A stretch of 64,000 bases of DNA, from NCBI GenBank assembly GCA_046294265.1, contig JBKBKC010000004.1, positions 1-64,000 on the forward strand, in the 5' to 3' direction. The stretch's first letter is position 1; every line of letters starts with the position of its first letter. A program made the translations under genes and the position numbers. The DNA comes from JBKBKC01 sp046294265 (GTDB lineage Bacteria; Pseudomonadota; Alphaproteobacteria; Rhodobacterales; Rhodobacteraceae). Below the pieces are notes generated by a model. That model searched no databases, was not told the origin of the DNA, and was given only the letters and a program-made list of their open reading frames with translations. Positions 24,421-42,734 of this stretch are shown here, in pieces.

Positions 24421-25122
24421 ATGGCACATGTGGCAAAACGCGTGAAGGCCGGCCGGGCCGTGGTCGAGGGCAAGGCGAACCTGAGCCTTGAAGAGGCGCT
24501 GAAACTGGTCAAGCAGGCGGCGACGGCGAAGTTCGACGAGACGGTTGAGATCGCGCTGAACCTCGGGGTCGATCCTCGGCATGCGGATCAGATGGTGCGT
24601 GGCGTGGTCAGCCTGCCGAACGGCACCGGCAAGACGGTGCGCGTGGCGGTGTTCGCGCGCGGGGCCAAGGCCGAAGAGGCCAAGGCCGCGGGTGCCGATA
24701 TCGTGGGCGCCGAGGACCTGATGGAGACGATCCAATCCGGCAAGATCGAGTTCGACCGTTGCATCGCGACACCGGACATGATGCCGCTGGTGGGCCGTCT
24801 GGGCAAAATCCTCGGCCCGCGCAACCTGATGCCGAACCCCAAGGTGGGCACGGTGACGATGGACGTGAAAACGGCCGTCACCAATGCCAAGGGCGGCGAG
24901 GTCCAGTTCAAGGTGGAAAAGGCGGGCGTAATCCATGCCGGCGTGGGCAAGGTGAGCTTTGACGACGAGAAACTGGCGCAGAACGTGCGCGCCTTTGTCG
25001 ATGCCGTCAGCCGCGCGAGGCCCTCGGGCGCAAAGGGCGCCTATCTGAAGAAGGTGTCGATCTCGTCCACGATGGGCGTGGGCGTGTCGGTCGATCTGTC
25101 GAGTGCGACCGCACAGGTCTGA
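24421..25122 (+). CDS. rplA: 50S ribosomal protein L1
   Basis: The 233-residue protein forms the L1 stalk that moves deacylated tRNA out of the E site and often represses its own mRNA. DETVEIALNLGVDPRHADQMVRG and the signature GPRNLMPNPKVGTVT are visible. It begins 5 bases after rplK, so translation is probably coupled. Confidence 0.97.
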   Translation: MAHVAKRVKAGRAVVEGKANLSLEEALKLVKQAATAKFDETVEIALNLGVDPRHADQMVRGVVSLPNGTGKTVRVAVFARGAKAEEAKAAGADIVGAEDLMETIQSGKIEFDRCIATPDMMPLVGRLGKILGPRNLMPNPKVGTVTMDVKTAVTNAKGGEVQFKVEKAGVIHAGVGKVSFDDEKLAQNVRAFVDAVSRARPSGAKGAYLKKVSISSTMGVGVSVDLSSATAQV

Positions 25123-25360
25123 CACACGAAATTCCCGATGCGAAAGCAAAGGGTTGGCCGGGCGGAAAGGCCCGGTTCTGTCCGAGACGGCCGGTGGTGC
25201 GCAAACACCTTAATATCCTGCCTGAGATGGGGAACGAGGCGGATTTGCCCGCAAGGGTGGCTCTGGTTTCGGGAAGCATCGCGGACCCGAAGGCCCCGGC
25301 GCGCAAGCGGCGGGGGTGACATGAGCCGGGGGGGAAACCCCCCAACCTTGGAGTGAAACT
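25123..25360 (+). promoter_or_regulatory. Ribosomal protein L10 leader region
   Basis: This 238-base untranslated gap between rplA and rplJ holds several GC hairpins around a conserved-looking core (TGGGGAACGAGGCGGAT near 25229). In many bacteria the L10-L12 complex binds here to repress rplJL translation. Structure is inferred by position and pattern, not folded. Confidence 0.6.
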
Positions 25361-25876
25361 GTGGATAGAGCCCAGAAAGAAAAGCTGGTCGAGGAACTCG
25401 GCCAGATCTTCGAAAGCTCTGGCGTCGTGGTGGTTGCCCACTACGCGGGCGTCACGGTGAAACAGATGCAGGACCTGCGCGCGCGGATGCGCGACGTGGG
25501 CGGGTCCGTGCGCGTGGCCAAGAACAAGCTCGCCAAGATTGCCCTGGAAGGGAAACCCGCCGTCAAGATGGGTGACCTTCTCACGGGCATGACCGTGCTG
25601 ACCTATTCGGAAGACCCCGTCGCTGCGGCGAAGGTCTGCGAGGCCTATGCCAAGACGAACGACAAGTTCGTCATCCTTGGCGGGGCCATGGGCAGTGCGA
25701 TCCTTGACCCTGCCGGAGTGAAGGCCGTCGCCTCCATGCCGTCGCGTGAGGAGCTTATCGCTTCGATCGTGGCGTGCCTTGGGGCGCCTGCGTCGGCACT
25801 TGCCGGGGCCATTGGCGCGCCTGCGTCGAACATCGCAAGCATCCTGTCCACCATCGAGGAGAAGGCAGCCGCCTGA
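25361..25876 (+). CDS. rplJ: 50S ribosomal protein L10
   Basis: The 171-residue protein anchors the L7/L12 dimers on the ribosome. It begins at a GTG (VDRAQKEKLVEELGQIF), preceded by TTGGAG. Diagnostic segments are VVAHYAGVTVKQMQDLR, VAKNKLAKIAL and PSREELIASIVACLGAPAS. The C-terminal helix that binds L12 is Ala-rich (NIASILSTIEEKAAA). It is translated after the L10 leader. Confidence 0.96.
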   Translation: MDRAQKEKLVEELGQIFESSGVVVVAHYAGVTVKQMQDLRARMRDVGGSVRVAKNKLAKIALEGKPAVKMGDLLTGMTVLTYSEDPVAAAKVCEAYAKTNDKFVILGGAMGSAILDPAGVKAVASMPSREELIASIVACLGAPASALAGAIGAPASNIASILSTIEEKAAA

Positions 25877-25943
25877 TCCTTTGTCGCCCGCGTGGGTTGA
25901 TCCCCCTGCGTCGGACCCCATCTTATCAAGAACGGAAATGAAA

Positions 25944-26321
25944 ATGGCTGATCTGAACAAACTCGCCGAAGACATCGTGGGCCTGACCCTTCTTCAGGCA
26001 CAGGAACTGAAAACGATCCTCAAGGACAAGTATGGCATCGAACCCGCTGCCGGTGGCGCGGTGATGATGGCGGCCGGTCCCGCTGCGGCTGCAGCGGCTC
26101 CGGTCGAGGAGCAGACCGAGTTCGACGTCGTGCTGCTGGAAGCCGGCCCGAACAAGATCAACGTGATCAAGGAAGTGCGCGCGATCACCGGTCTGGGCTT
26201 GAAAGAAGCCAAGGACCTCGTGGAAGCGGGCGGCAAGGTGAAGGAGCAGGTCGCCAAGGCCGATGCCGAAGCCGTGAAGAAAAAGCTCGAAGAGGCCGGG
26301 GCCAAGGTCGAGCTGAAGTGA
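25944..26321 (+). CDS. rplL: 50S ribosomal protein L7/L12
   Basis: The 125-residue stalk protein recruits translation factors. The N-terminal dimer domain (LAEDIVGLTLLQAQELKTIL) is followed by an Ala-rich hinge (about residues 37-52) and the factor-binding domain with KINVIKEVRAITGLGLKEAKDLVE. A second ATG two codons upstream (25938) could also be used; MADLNKLAE is the family start. Confidence 0.96.
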   Translation: MADLNKLAEDIVGLTLLQAQELKTILKDKYGIEPAAGGAVMMAAGPAAAAAAPVEEQTEFDVVLLEAGPNKINVIKEVRAITGLGLKEAKDLVEAGGKVKEQVAKADAEAVKKKLEEAGAKVELK

Positions 26322-26363
26322 TCTGTCGGGTGCCGCGCGCATCCTGACATAGCGAACATTGGA

Positions 26364-26389
26364 CCGGGTCCGGCATCTGCCGGGCCCGG
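26364..26389 (+). terminator. Hairpin in the rplL-rpoB gap
   Basis: CCGGGTCCGGCA and TGCCGGGCCCGG pair with one G-U wobble, followed by CCCCGTCTGTCTG. A partial terminator between ribosomal and RNA polymerase genes is a known bacterial arrangement that lowers rpoBC relative to rplJL. The remaining 190 bases up to rpoB hold only GC-rich sequence. Confidence 0.55.
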
Positions 26390-26582
26390 CCCCGTCTGTC
26401 TGACGACCCGCCTCCTGGCGGGGGGCCTTGAACCGGGCCCTCCCCCCGGGTGCGGCAACGGGTTCGGGAGCCTTCCGGTGGGACGGGGGGCGTGAATAGA
26501 ACCTTGCCCCCTCTCGCAAACGGTGTGTGCCCGTGCCCCCGACGGCCACTCGCCCGCGAAACGACGAAAGGTGACCTAGAGC

Positions 26583-30716
<4,134 letters not shown>

Positions 30717-30719
30717 GGC

Positions 30720-30765
30720 GCAAATCTTTTCGAAAAGATTTGCAAATTCCTTCGAAGGAATTTGC
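30720..30765. repeat. Two overlapping perfect 24-bp palindromes between rpoB and rpoC
   Basis: 30720-30743 is a complete palindrome around CTTTTCGAAAAG. 30742-30765 is a second around CCTTCGAAGG, and they share the GC at 30742-30743. Both have the form GCAAAT-N12-ATTTGC with TTCGAA at the centre. There is no T-run, so they are not simple terminators. They resemble an intergenic palindromic repeat or processing/binding sites in the rpoBC mRNA. Confidence 0.85.
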
Positions 30766-30805
30766 CGCCAACTTCTGACCGCAGCCCTTCAATTGGGAAG
30801 ATGAA

Positions 30806-35050
<4,245 letters not shown>

Positions 35051-35076
35051 TCCCGCCCGATCCGGCATGACCCTGA

Positions 35077-35108
35077 CCCCGCCGCCCAACCGGGCGGCGG
35101 GGTTTTTT
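35077..35108 (+). terminator. Rho-independent terminator after rpoC
   Basis: Perfect 11-bp arms CCCCGCCGCCC (35077-35087) and GGGCGGCGGGG (35092-35102) close a 4-base loop and are followed directly by six T (35103-35108). It ends the rpoBC transcript. Confidence 0.93.
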
Positions 35109-35314
35109 CGTGGGGATTGCGGGTGTCCCACGGTGGGACAGGTTTCGGGCCCAATGGATTCAGAGGGTTGGCTGACGGAATTTACCGCTTGTTCATTCTT
35201 TCGGGAATCGGGCGCGGTGGCGGTCCGACGCGCAACCTGCGCGGGGGCGCTGTGGCTTGTCCTTCGCGGGTGGTCAGGATAGGCCGGGGCGCTGTGCCAC
35301 ATGCGAGGTCCGCC

Positions 35315-36208
35315 TTGATCCTGTCTGACAACGCCCGGGGGGTCGGCTTCATGTGCATCGCCATGGCGGCCTTTACCGGCAATGACGCGCTGATGAAGGC
35401 GGTGACGGAAACGGTGCCCTTGATGCAGGCCATCCTGATCCGGGGCGCGCTGTCGGCGGCGATGCTGCTGGCGCTGGCAAGCGTGGTGGGGGGTATCCAT
35501 CTGGCGCTGCCCAAGGCCGACCGGGGCAAGCTGGGCCTGCGCACGCTGGCGGAGCTTGCGGCGACGCTGACATTCCTGACCGCGCTGATGCACATGCCGC
35601 TGGCCAATCTGTCGGCGATCTTGCAGGCGCTGCCGCTGGCGGTGACGCTGGCGGCGGCGCTGGTTTTTGCCGAGCCTGTGGGCTGGCGGCGGATGTCGGC
35701 CATTGCGGTGGGGTTTGTGGGGGTCCTCATGATCGTTCGGCCGGGGACGGCGGGGTTCGATGTGTGGTCGGTGGTGGGCGTGGTGTCGATGCTGTGCGTC
35801 GTGGTGCGCGATCTGGCGACGCGGCGGCTGTCGGTGGGCCTGCCCTCGGTCACGGTGGCGTTCTACACGGCGGTGGCGGTGGGCCTGATGGGGGCGGCGG
35901 GGGTGGCGCTGCAGATGGTGCAGGGAACGGGCTGGCAGCCGGTGGGGCAGGGGGCGATGGTGCGGCTTGCAGGGTCCTCGGCCTTGCTGGTGTTCGGATA
36001 TCTGTTCATCGTCAAGGCGATGCGGGCGGGGGACGTGGCGATGGTGGCGCCGTTCCGCTATACCTCGCTGTTGTGGGCGATCTTGCTGGGATGGCTGGTG
36101 TTCGGCACGCTGCCCGATGCGCTGACCTGGGCGGGGGCGGCGCTGATCGTGGCGTCGGGTCTGTTCACCTTCTGGCGCGAGGCGCGGCTGAGGCGTTCAC
36201 ACGCTTGA
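35315..36208 (+). CDS. EamA/DMT-family transporter
   Basis: The membrane protein of about 297 residues has ten hydrophobic spans in two EamA halves: FMCIAMAAFTGNDALMKAV to VGFVGVLMIVRPG, then VSMLCVVVRDLATRRL to AGAALIVASGLFTFW. Each half ends with the Pro/Gly-rich pattern of the drug/metabolite exporter family. The substrate is unknown. The open frame begins at 35117, but that stretch is not membrane-protein-like. A TTG at 35315 with GAGG 6 bases upstream, or a GTG at 35294, are the best starts. It stands alone between the rpoC terminator and the envelope-lipid genes. Confidence 0.78.
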   Translation: MILSDNARGVGFMCIAMAAFTGNDALMKAVTETVPLMQAILIRGALSAAMLLALASVVGGIHLALPKADRGKLGLRTLAELAATLTFLTALMHMPLANLSAILQALPLAVTLAAALVFAEPVGWRRMSAIAVGFVGVLMIVRPGTAGFDVWSVVGVVSMLCVVVRDLATRRLSVGLPSVTVAFYTAVAVGLMGAAGVALQMVQGTGWQPVGQGAMVRLAGSSALLVFGYLFIVKAMRAGDVAMVAPFRYTSLLWAILLGWLVFGTLPDALTWAGAALIVASGLFTFWREARLRRSHA

Positions 36209-36265
36209 CACATGGGCGTCGTAGGCGCAGGGACCGGGCCGGAGGCAGGCGCAAGGAGGGTCGCC

Positions 36266-37012
36266 ATGGGTGGCGTCAGCATCGTGATCCCCATGCGCAA
36301 CGAGGCAGAGAACATCGCTGCGCTGATCGACGGGATCGAGGCGGCGCTGGCGGGCGAGCCGTTGCGCGAGATCATCGTGGTGGATGACGGATCGACGGAT
36401 GGGGCAGGGGCGGTGGTGGCGGGCCGGATGGCCGTGGTGCCCCATCTGCGGCTCTTGCGGCATCCGGTATCGGCGGGGCAGAGTGCCGGGGTTCACAGCG
36501 GGGTGCTGGCCGCGCGGCATGATCTGGTCTGCACGCTGGACGGCGACGGGCAGAACCCGCCGGGCGAGTTGCCCAAGCTGATCGCGGCCTATCGCCGTGG
36601 GGGCGTGGGGCTGGTCGCGGGGCAGCGGGAGGTGCGGCAGGACACATGGTCCAAGCGCATGGCCTCGCGCTTTGCCAATCGGGTGCGGGGCTGGGCGCTG
36701 GCGGATGGCACGCGCGACACCGGCTGCGGGCTCAAGGCGTTCGACCGCGATGCCTTTCTGGCGCTGCCCTATTTCGACCATATGCACCGCTATCTGCCCG
36801 CGCTCTTTGGCCGGGCGGGCCATGCGGTGGCGCATGTGGACGTGGCGCATCAGGCGCGGGGGGCGGGGCGGTCGAACTATTCCAACATCCAGCGCGGGCT
36901 GGTGGGGGCGGTGGACCTTTTGGGGGTCATGTGGCTGATCCGGCGCAAGAAACGTGCGGAGGCGGTGGAAAGCCCGCAGCCCCTGGGAGCAAGGGAGCCC
37001 CGGCATGGATAG
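36266..37012 (+). CDS. Family 2 glycosyltransferase (polyprenyl-phosphate sugar transferase type)
   Basis: The 248-residue GT-A enzyme shows VSIVIPMRNEAENI at the start, IIVVDDGSTDG, and the metal-binding TLDGDGQNPP. DTGCGLKAFDRDAF is the acceptor-site pattern of dolichol/undecaprenyl-phosphate transferases such as DPM1 and ArnC. A hydrophobic C-terminal segment (GAVDLLGVMWLI) may touch the membrane. It probably charges the lipid carrier used by the GT39 enzyme encoded two genes on. The ATG at 36266 has AAGGAGGG upstream. Its end overlaps the next gene by 8 bases. Confidence 0.85.
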   Translation: MGGVSIVIPMRNEAENIAALIDGIEAALAGEPLREIIVVDDGSTDGAGAVVAGRMAVVPHLRLLRHPVSAGQSAGVHSGVLAARHDLVCTLDGDGQNPPGELPKLIAAYRRGGVGLVAGQREVRQDTWSKRMASRFANRVRGWALADGTRDTGCGLKAFDRDAFLALPYFDHMHRYLPALFGRAGHAVAHVDVAHQARGAGRSNYSNIQRGLVGAVDLLGVMWLIRRKKRAEAVESPQPLGAREPRHG

Positions 37013-37313
37013 GTTGATGGCGATCCTGCATGTGGGATCGCAGGCGGAACTGTGGTGGGTGATGTTCGGGCTGGCGGGGCAGTTGTTGTTCACCGCGCGG
37101 TTCCTGATCCAGTGGATCGCGAGCGAGAAGAGCCGCAAGTCGGTGATCCCGGTGGCATTCTGGTATTTCAGTCTGGCGGGGGGCATGGTGCTGTTCGCTT
37201 ATGCCGTCTATCGCCGCGATCCGGTGTTCATATTGGGCCAGTCGATGGGGCTGGTGATCTACGCACGCAACCTGTGGTTGATCTATGGTGAGCGCAAGCG
37301 TGCAGAAATCTGA
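37005..37313 (+). CDS. Lipid-A-disaccharide synthase N-terminal-domain-like membrane protein
   Basis: The 102-residue protein has three hydrophobic segments and the LAB_N pattern: LAGQLLFTARFLIQWIASEKSRKSVIP, FWYFSLAGGMVLFAYAVYRRDP, and GQSMGLVIYARNLWLIY. In some bacteria this domain is fused to LpxB or to glycosyltransferases; alone its function is not established. It sits in a fully overlapping gene string between GT2 and GT39, so it probably helps sugar transfer to lipid A. AAGGGAG precedes the ATG. Confidence 0.82.
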   Translation: MDRLMAILHVGSQAELWWVMFGLAGQLLFTARFLIQWIASEKSRKSVIPVAFWYFSLAGGMVLFAYAVYRRDPVFILGQSMGLVIYARNLWLIYGERKRAEI

Positions 37314-38712
37314 GGGCGCCGGGTGGCTGCGGCCTGCGGCGTCCATCGTGGGCGCGATCACGCTGGCGCGGCTGGTGCTGCTGGCGTTTGACCGGACGGA
37401 TCTGTTTGTCGATGAGGCGCAATACTGGCTTTGGGGCCAGAGTCTGGACTGGGGGTATTACTCCAAGCCGCCGCTGATCGCCTGGGTGATCCGGGGGGTG
37501 ACGGGGCTGGCCGGGTCGGATGCGGTGTTCTGGGTGCGGATGCCGGGGGCTGTGCTGCACGGGATCACGGCGATGGTGCTGGGGGCGGTGGCGGCGGCGC
37601 TGTTCGGGGGGCGGGCGGCGGTGGTGACGGCGGCGGGCTATGCGACGCTGCCGATGGTGGCGGTGGGGTCGTTCCTGTTCTCGACCGATACCGTGATGCT
37701 GCCCTGTCTGGCGGTGTCGCTGTGGGCATGGTTGCGCGTGGTGCGGGGTGGGGGCCTGGGGTTCGCGGCGCTGGCGGGCGCGGCGCTGGGGCTGGCGGTG
37801 ATGGCGAAATATGCCGGGGTTTACGGGCTGATCGGCTATGCGCTGGCGGCGGTGCTGGTGCCGGGGTGGCGCGCGGGGTGGCGGCATTGGGCGGTGATGG
37901 GGGCGCTGGCCCTGGTGGTGGTGGCGCCCAACATCGCGTGGAACCTGGCGCATGACATGACCACGCTGGCGCATACGGCGGACAATGCGCGCTGGGTGCG
38001 CGGCGGGGTGGCGCTGCGCCCGGGCGAGATGCTGGGGTTCTGGGCCGCGCAGCTGGCGGTGGTGGGGCCGGTGGTTGCGCTGGCCTTTGTGCTGCGGGTG
38101 GCGGGGGCGCGGGGCGATGCGCTGGCGCTGGCGGTGATGGCGCTGGTGCCGCTGGCGGTGGTGACGGTGCAGGCGCTGTTGGGGGGGGCAAATGCGAACT
38201 GGGCGGCGGCGGGGTGGCTTTATGGCGCGGTGCTGGCCTTTGGCTGGCTGGCGGGGCGGCCGGTGTGGCGGGCGCTGTCGTTCGGGGTGAACGGGCTGGC
38301 GGCGGTGGCGGTGCCGCTGCTGGCGGCGATGCCCTGGGTGACGGTGGGCGATCAGGTGGTGATGGCGCGGTATCTGGGCCGCGCGGCGCTGAGCGAGGCG
38401 GCGATCGCCGCGGCGCGGGGGCAGGGGGCGGCGATCCTGGCCGACCGGCGCGATGTGCTGGCGGATCTGTTCCACACCGGGCGGGACGCGGGCGTGGCGG
38501 TGTTCGCGCCGCCGCCTGCGGGCCGGCCAGGGAATTTCTACGAGCAGGTGCATGCGCTGCCCGACCCCGCCCCCGCGCCGCTGCTGCTGGTGGCCGAGGC
38601 TGCCCCGGACTGCGCGCGCGACCTTGGCGCGCATGACGGGGCGGGGGGGGCTTACCGCAAGCTCGGCTTGCGGTTCTGGCTGCTGGAGGAGGGCTGCGAT
38701 GCCGGGCGCTGA
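37285..38712 (+). CDS. ArnT-like GT39 membrane glycosyltransferase
   Basis: The 475-residue integral membrane protein transfers a sugar from a polyprenyl-phosphate donor to an envelope lipid. The first periplasmic loop holds the catalytic FVDEAQYWLWGQSLDWGYYSKPPLIAW (Asp-Glu plus the KPP motif of ArnT/PMT proteins). About ten more spans follow and a short C-terminal periplasmic domain ends it. The coding strand is extraordinarily G-rich (long GGCGGTGGCG runs), more biased than its neighbours. The start overlaps the LAB_N gene and the end overlaps the PAP2 gene, so the four genes form one unit. Confidence 0.85.
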   Translation: MVSASVQKSEGAGWLRPAASIVGAITLARLVLLAFDRTDLFVDEAQYWLWGQSLDWGYYSKPPLIAWVIRGVTGLAGSDAVFWVRMPGAVLHGITAMVLGAVAAALFGGRAAVVTAAGYATLPMVAVGSFLFSTDTVMLPCLAVSLWAWLRVVRGGGLGFAALAGAALGLAVMAKYAGVYGLIGYALAAVLVPGWRAGWRHWAVMGALALVVVAPNIAWNLAHDMTTLAHTADNARWVRGGVALRPGEMLGFWAAQLAVVGPVVALAFVLRVAGARGDALALAVMALVPLAVVTVQALLGGANANWAAAGWLYGAVLAFGWLAGRPVWRALSFGVNGLAAVAVPLLAAMPWVTVGDQVVMARYLGRAALSEAAIAAARGQGAAILADRRDVLADLFHTGRDAGVAVFAPPPAGRPGNFYEQVHALPDPAPAPLLLVAEAAPDCARDLGAHDGAGGAYRKLGLRFWLLEEGCDAGR

Positions 38713-39469
38713 CAGTCGCCCGCTGCTGGTCTGGGCCGGGGCGATGGTGCTGGCGGCGCTGGTGTTCACGCTGTGGCCGGGGATCGACCTGTGGGTATCG
38801 GGGTTTTTTTACGGGCCTGACGGGTTTGCGGCGGCGCGCTGGGGGATCGTGGAGGGGGTGCGCCGTCTGATGTGGCAGGTCAGCGAGGCGGCGATTCTTG
38901 TGGCGTTGCTGGGCTTGGGGCTGGGGCTTGCCACGGGGCGGCCGGCGCTGTGGCTGCCCGCGCGGCTGTGGGGGTTCGTGCTGGCGGTCTATGCGGTCGG
39001 GCCGGGTGTTTTGGTGAACCTGCTGCTGAAGGAACACTGGGGGCGGGCGCGGCCCGACACGGTCGAGGCGTTCGGCGGCGGGTTGAAGTTTACCGCGTCG
39101 CTGAATCCGGCGGCGGAATGTGCGCGCAACTGTTCCTTCGTTTCGGGCGAGACGGCGTCAGCCGCGGCGCTGGCGGTTGGCATGGTTGTGGTGCTGCGCC
39201 ACTTGCGCCCGCGGATCAGCCAGGCGATATGGCGGGCGGGGCTGGCCTTTGCGGCGGGGGTTGTCGTGCTGGGCATGGCCACGCGGCTGATGGTGGGGCG
39301 GCACTTCCTGTCGGACGTGACCTTCGCGGTGCTGATCGTGCTGGGGGTGGCGCTGATGCTGGACCGGCCGTTCCGCGCGGGGCTGGTGGCGGTGTCGAAA
39401 GACACGCGAAACCGGGGGGTGCCCGTGTTGACAACCCCCGCGACTCCCCCTATACGGCGCGACACCTGA
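38699..39469 (+). CDS. PAP2-family lipid phosphatase (LpxE/LpxF-like)
   Basis: The 256-residue membrane phosphatase has about six spans. Its PAP2 motifs are KEHWGRARP (K-x6-RP), a variant second motif SFVSGETAS (SGE instead of PSGH), and TRLMVGRHFLSD (R-x5-H-x3-D). Loss of the motif-2 His is notable, since that residue normally protonates the leaving group. The likely role is removal of a phosphate from lipid A or a polyprenyl diphosphate. The ATG at 38699 lies in the 3' end of the GT39 gene. The str-operon promoter lies within its last 45 bases. Confidence 0.82.
   Translation: MPGADSRPLLVWAGAMVLAALVFTLWPGIDLWVSGFFYGPDGFAAARWGIVEGVRRLMWQVSEAAILVALLGLGLGLATGRPALWLPARLWGFVLAVYAVGPGVLVNLLLKEHWGRARPDTVEAFGGGLKFTASLNPAAECARNCSFVSGETASAAALAVGMVVVLRHLRPRISQAIWRAGLAFAAGVVVLGMATRLMVGRHFLSDVTFAVLIVLGVALMLDRPFRAGLVAVSKDTRNRGVPVLTTPATPPIRRDT
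39428..39456 (+). promoter_or_regulatory. Near-consensus sigma-70 promoter for the str operon, inside the PAP2 gene
   Basis: A perfect TTGACA (39428-39433), a 17-base spacer and TATACG (39451-39456) predict a start near 39463. That leaves a leader of about 200 bases before rpsL. The leader includes a 14-bp palindrome (GCCCCCCGGGGGGC, 39617-39630). Confidence 0.8.
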
Positions 39470-39661
39470 CAGGGCACTGGCTTTTGCAGGGTATCTGAAC
39501 CGAAGTGGTCACGATCCGGGCCCTGTTGCCCCGATCCTCTGGAATTCCACCGCGTCGTCCCTGCGATTGGGGACGAGGGCGGTATTTTCGTTTGCGGACG
39601 CGCAGACGGGCGAAGCGCCCCCCGGGGGGCATGAACGGGTTGAAGAAGGGCGAGACACCTT

Positions 39662-40033
39662 ATGCCGACGATCCAGCAGCTGATCCGCAAACCGCGGGAG
39701 CCGAACGTGAGAAAGTCCAAGTCGCAGCACTTGGAAGGTTGCCCGCAAAAACGCGGCGTCTGCACGCGCGTCTACACCACAACGCCGAAAAAGCCGAACT
39801 CGGCCATGCGGAAGGTTGCCAAGGTGCGCCTGACCAACAGCTTTGAGGTCATCTGCTATATTCCCGGCGAAAAGCACAACCTGCAGGAGCACTCGGTCGT
39901 GCTGATCCGCGGGGGCCGCATCAAGGACCTTCCCGGTGTGCGCTACCATATCCTGCGCGGCGTTCTGGATACCCAGGGCGTCAAGGACCGTCGTCAGCGC
40001 CGGTCGAAATACGGCGCCAAGCGTCCGAAGTGA
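39662..40033 (+). CDS. rpsL: 30S ribosomal protein S12
   Basis: The 123-residue decoding-centre protein opens MPTIQQLIRKPRE. TPKKPNSAMRKVAKVRL carries the Lys whose change gives streptomycin resistance (wild-type Lys here), and GVRYHILRGVLDTQGVKDR the second resistance site. First gene of the str operon. Confidence 0.98.
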   Translation: MPTIQQLIRKPREPNVRKSKSQHLEGCPQKRGVCTRVYTTTPKKPNSAMRKVAKVRLTNSFEVICYIPGEKHNLQEHSVVLIRGGRIKDLPGVRYHILRGVLDTQGVKDRRQRRSKYGAKRPK

Positions 40034-40044
40034 GGTATTGAGAG

Positions 40045-40515
40045 ATGTCCCGTCGTCACGCCGCCGAAAAGCGCGATATCCTGCCCGACGCCAAATATGG
40101 CGACACGGTGCTGACCAAGTTCATGAACAACCTGATGGTGGACGGCAAGAAATCCGTCGCCGAAACGATCGTCTATTCCGCGCTGGAGCGGGTGCAGACC
40201 CGGCTGAAGCGCGAGCCGATCCAGGCGTTCCACGAGGCGCTGGAAAACGTGAAGCCTTCAGTCGAGGTGCGGTCGCGCCGCGTGGGCGGAGCCACCTATC
40301 AGGTCCCCGTGGAAGTGCGCACCGAGCGTCGCGAGGCGCTGGCGATCCGCTGGCTGATCATCGCGGCGCGCAAGCGCAACGAGAACACGATGGAGGAACG
40401 TCTGGCCGCCGAACTGGCCGACGCCTGCAACAACCGCGGGACCGCGGTGAAAAAGCGTGAAGACACCCACAAGATGGCCGACGCGAACAAAGCGTTCAGC
40501 CATTACCGCTGGTAA
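40045..40515 (+). CDS. rpsG: 30S ribosomal protein S7
   Basis: The 156-residue protein organises the 3' major domain of 16S rRNA and in other bacteria represses the str mRNA. MSRRHAAEKRDILPDAKYGD and FMNNLMVDGKKSVAETIVY are the family signature; it ends in KAFSHYRW. It starts 11 bases after rpsL. Confidence 0.98.
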   Translation: MSRRHAAEKRDILPDAKYGDTVLTKFMNNLMVDGKKSVAETIVYSALERVQTRLKREPIQAFHEALENVKPSVEVRSRRVGGATYQVPVEVRTERREALAIRWLIIAARKRNENTMEERLAAELADACNNRGTAVKKREDTHKMADANKAFSHYRW

Positions 40516-40527
40516 AGGACCGCGATC

Positions 40528-42648
<2,121 letters not shown>

Positions 42649-42654
42649 CGGTGC

Positions 42655-42705
42655 GGCGGGGAACGCCCCGCCCTACCACCCCGTAGGGTGGGGTTTCACC
42701 CCACC
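42655..42705 (+). promoter_or_regulatory. Attenuator-like hairpins between fusA and tuf
   Basis: GGCGGGG/CCCCGCC (42655-42661 with 42666-42672) forms one stem. Downstream, GGTGGGG (42687-42693) can pair with CCCCACC (42699-42705), or its 5' half with CCACCCC (42676-42682), so the stems are mutually exclusive. No T-run follows. It may tune tuf against fusA. Confidence 0.5.
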
Positions 42706-42734
42706 GCCACCGACTGATTTGAGGAGATACCCCC

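Noticed and set aside
37565..39037. A 490-codon minus-strand frame across GT39/PAP2
   Set aside because: It translates to Pro/Arg/Ala runs caused by the extreme G-richness of the coding strand.
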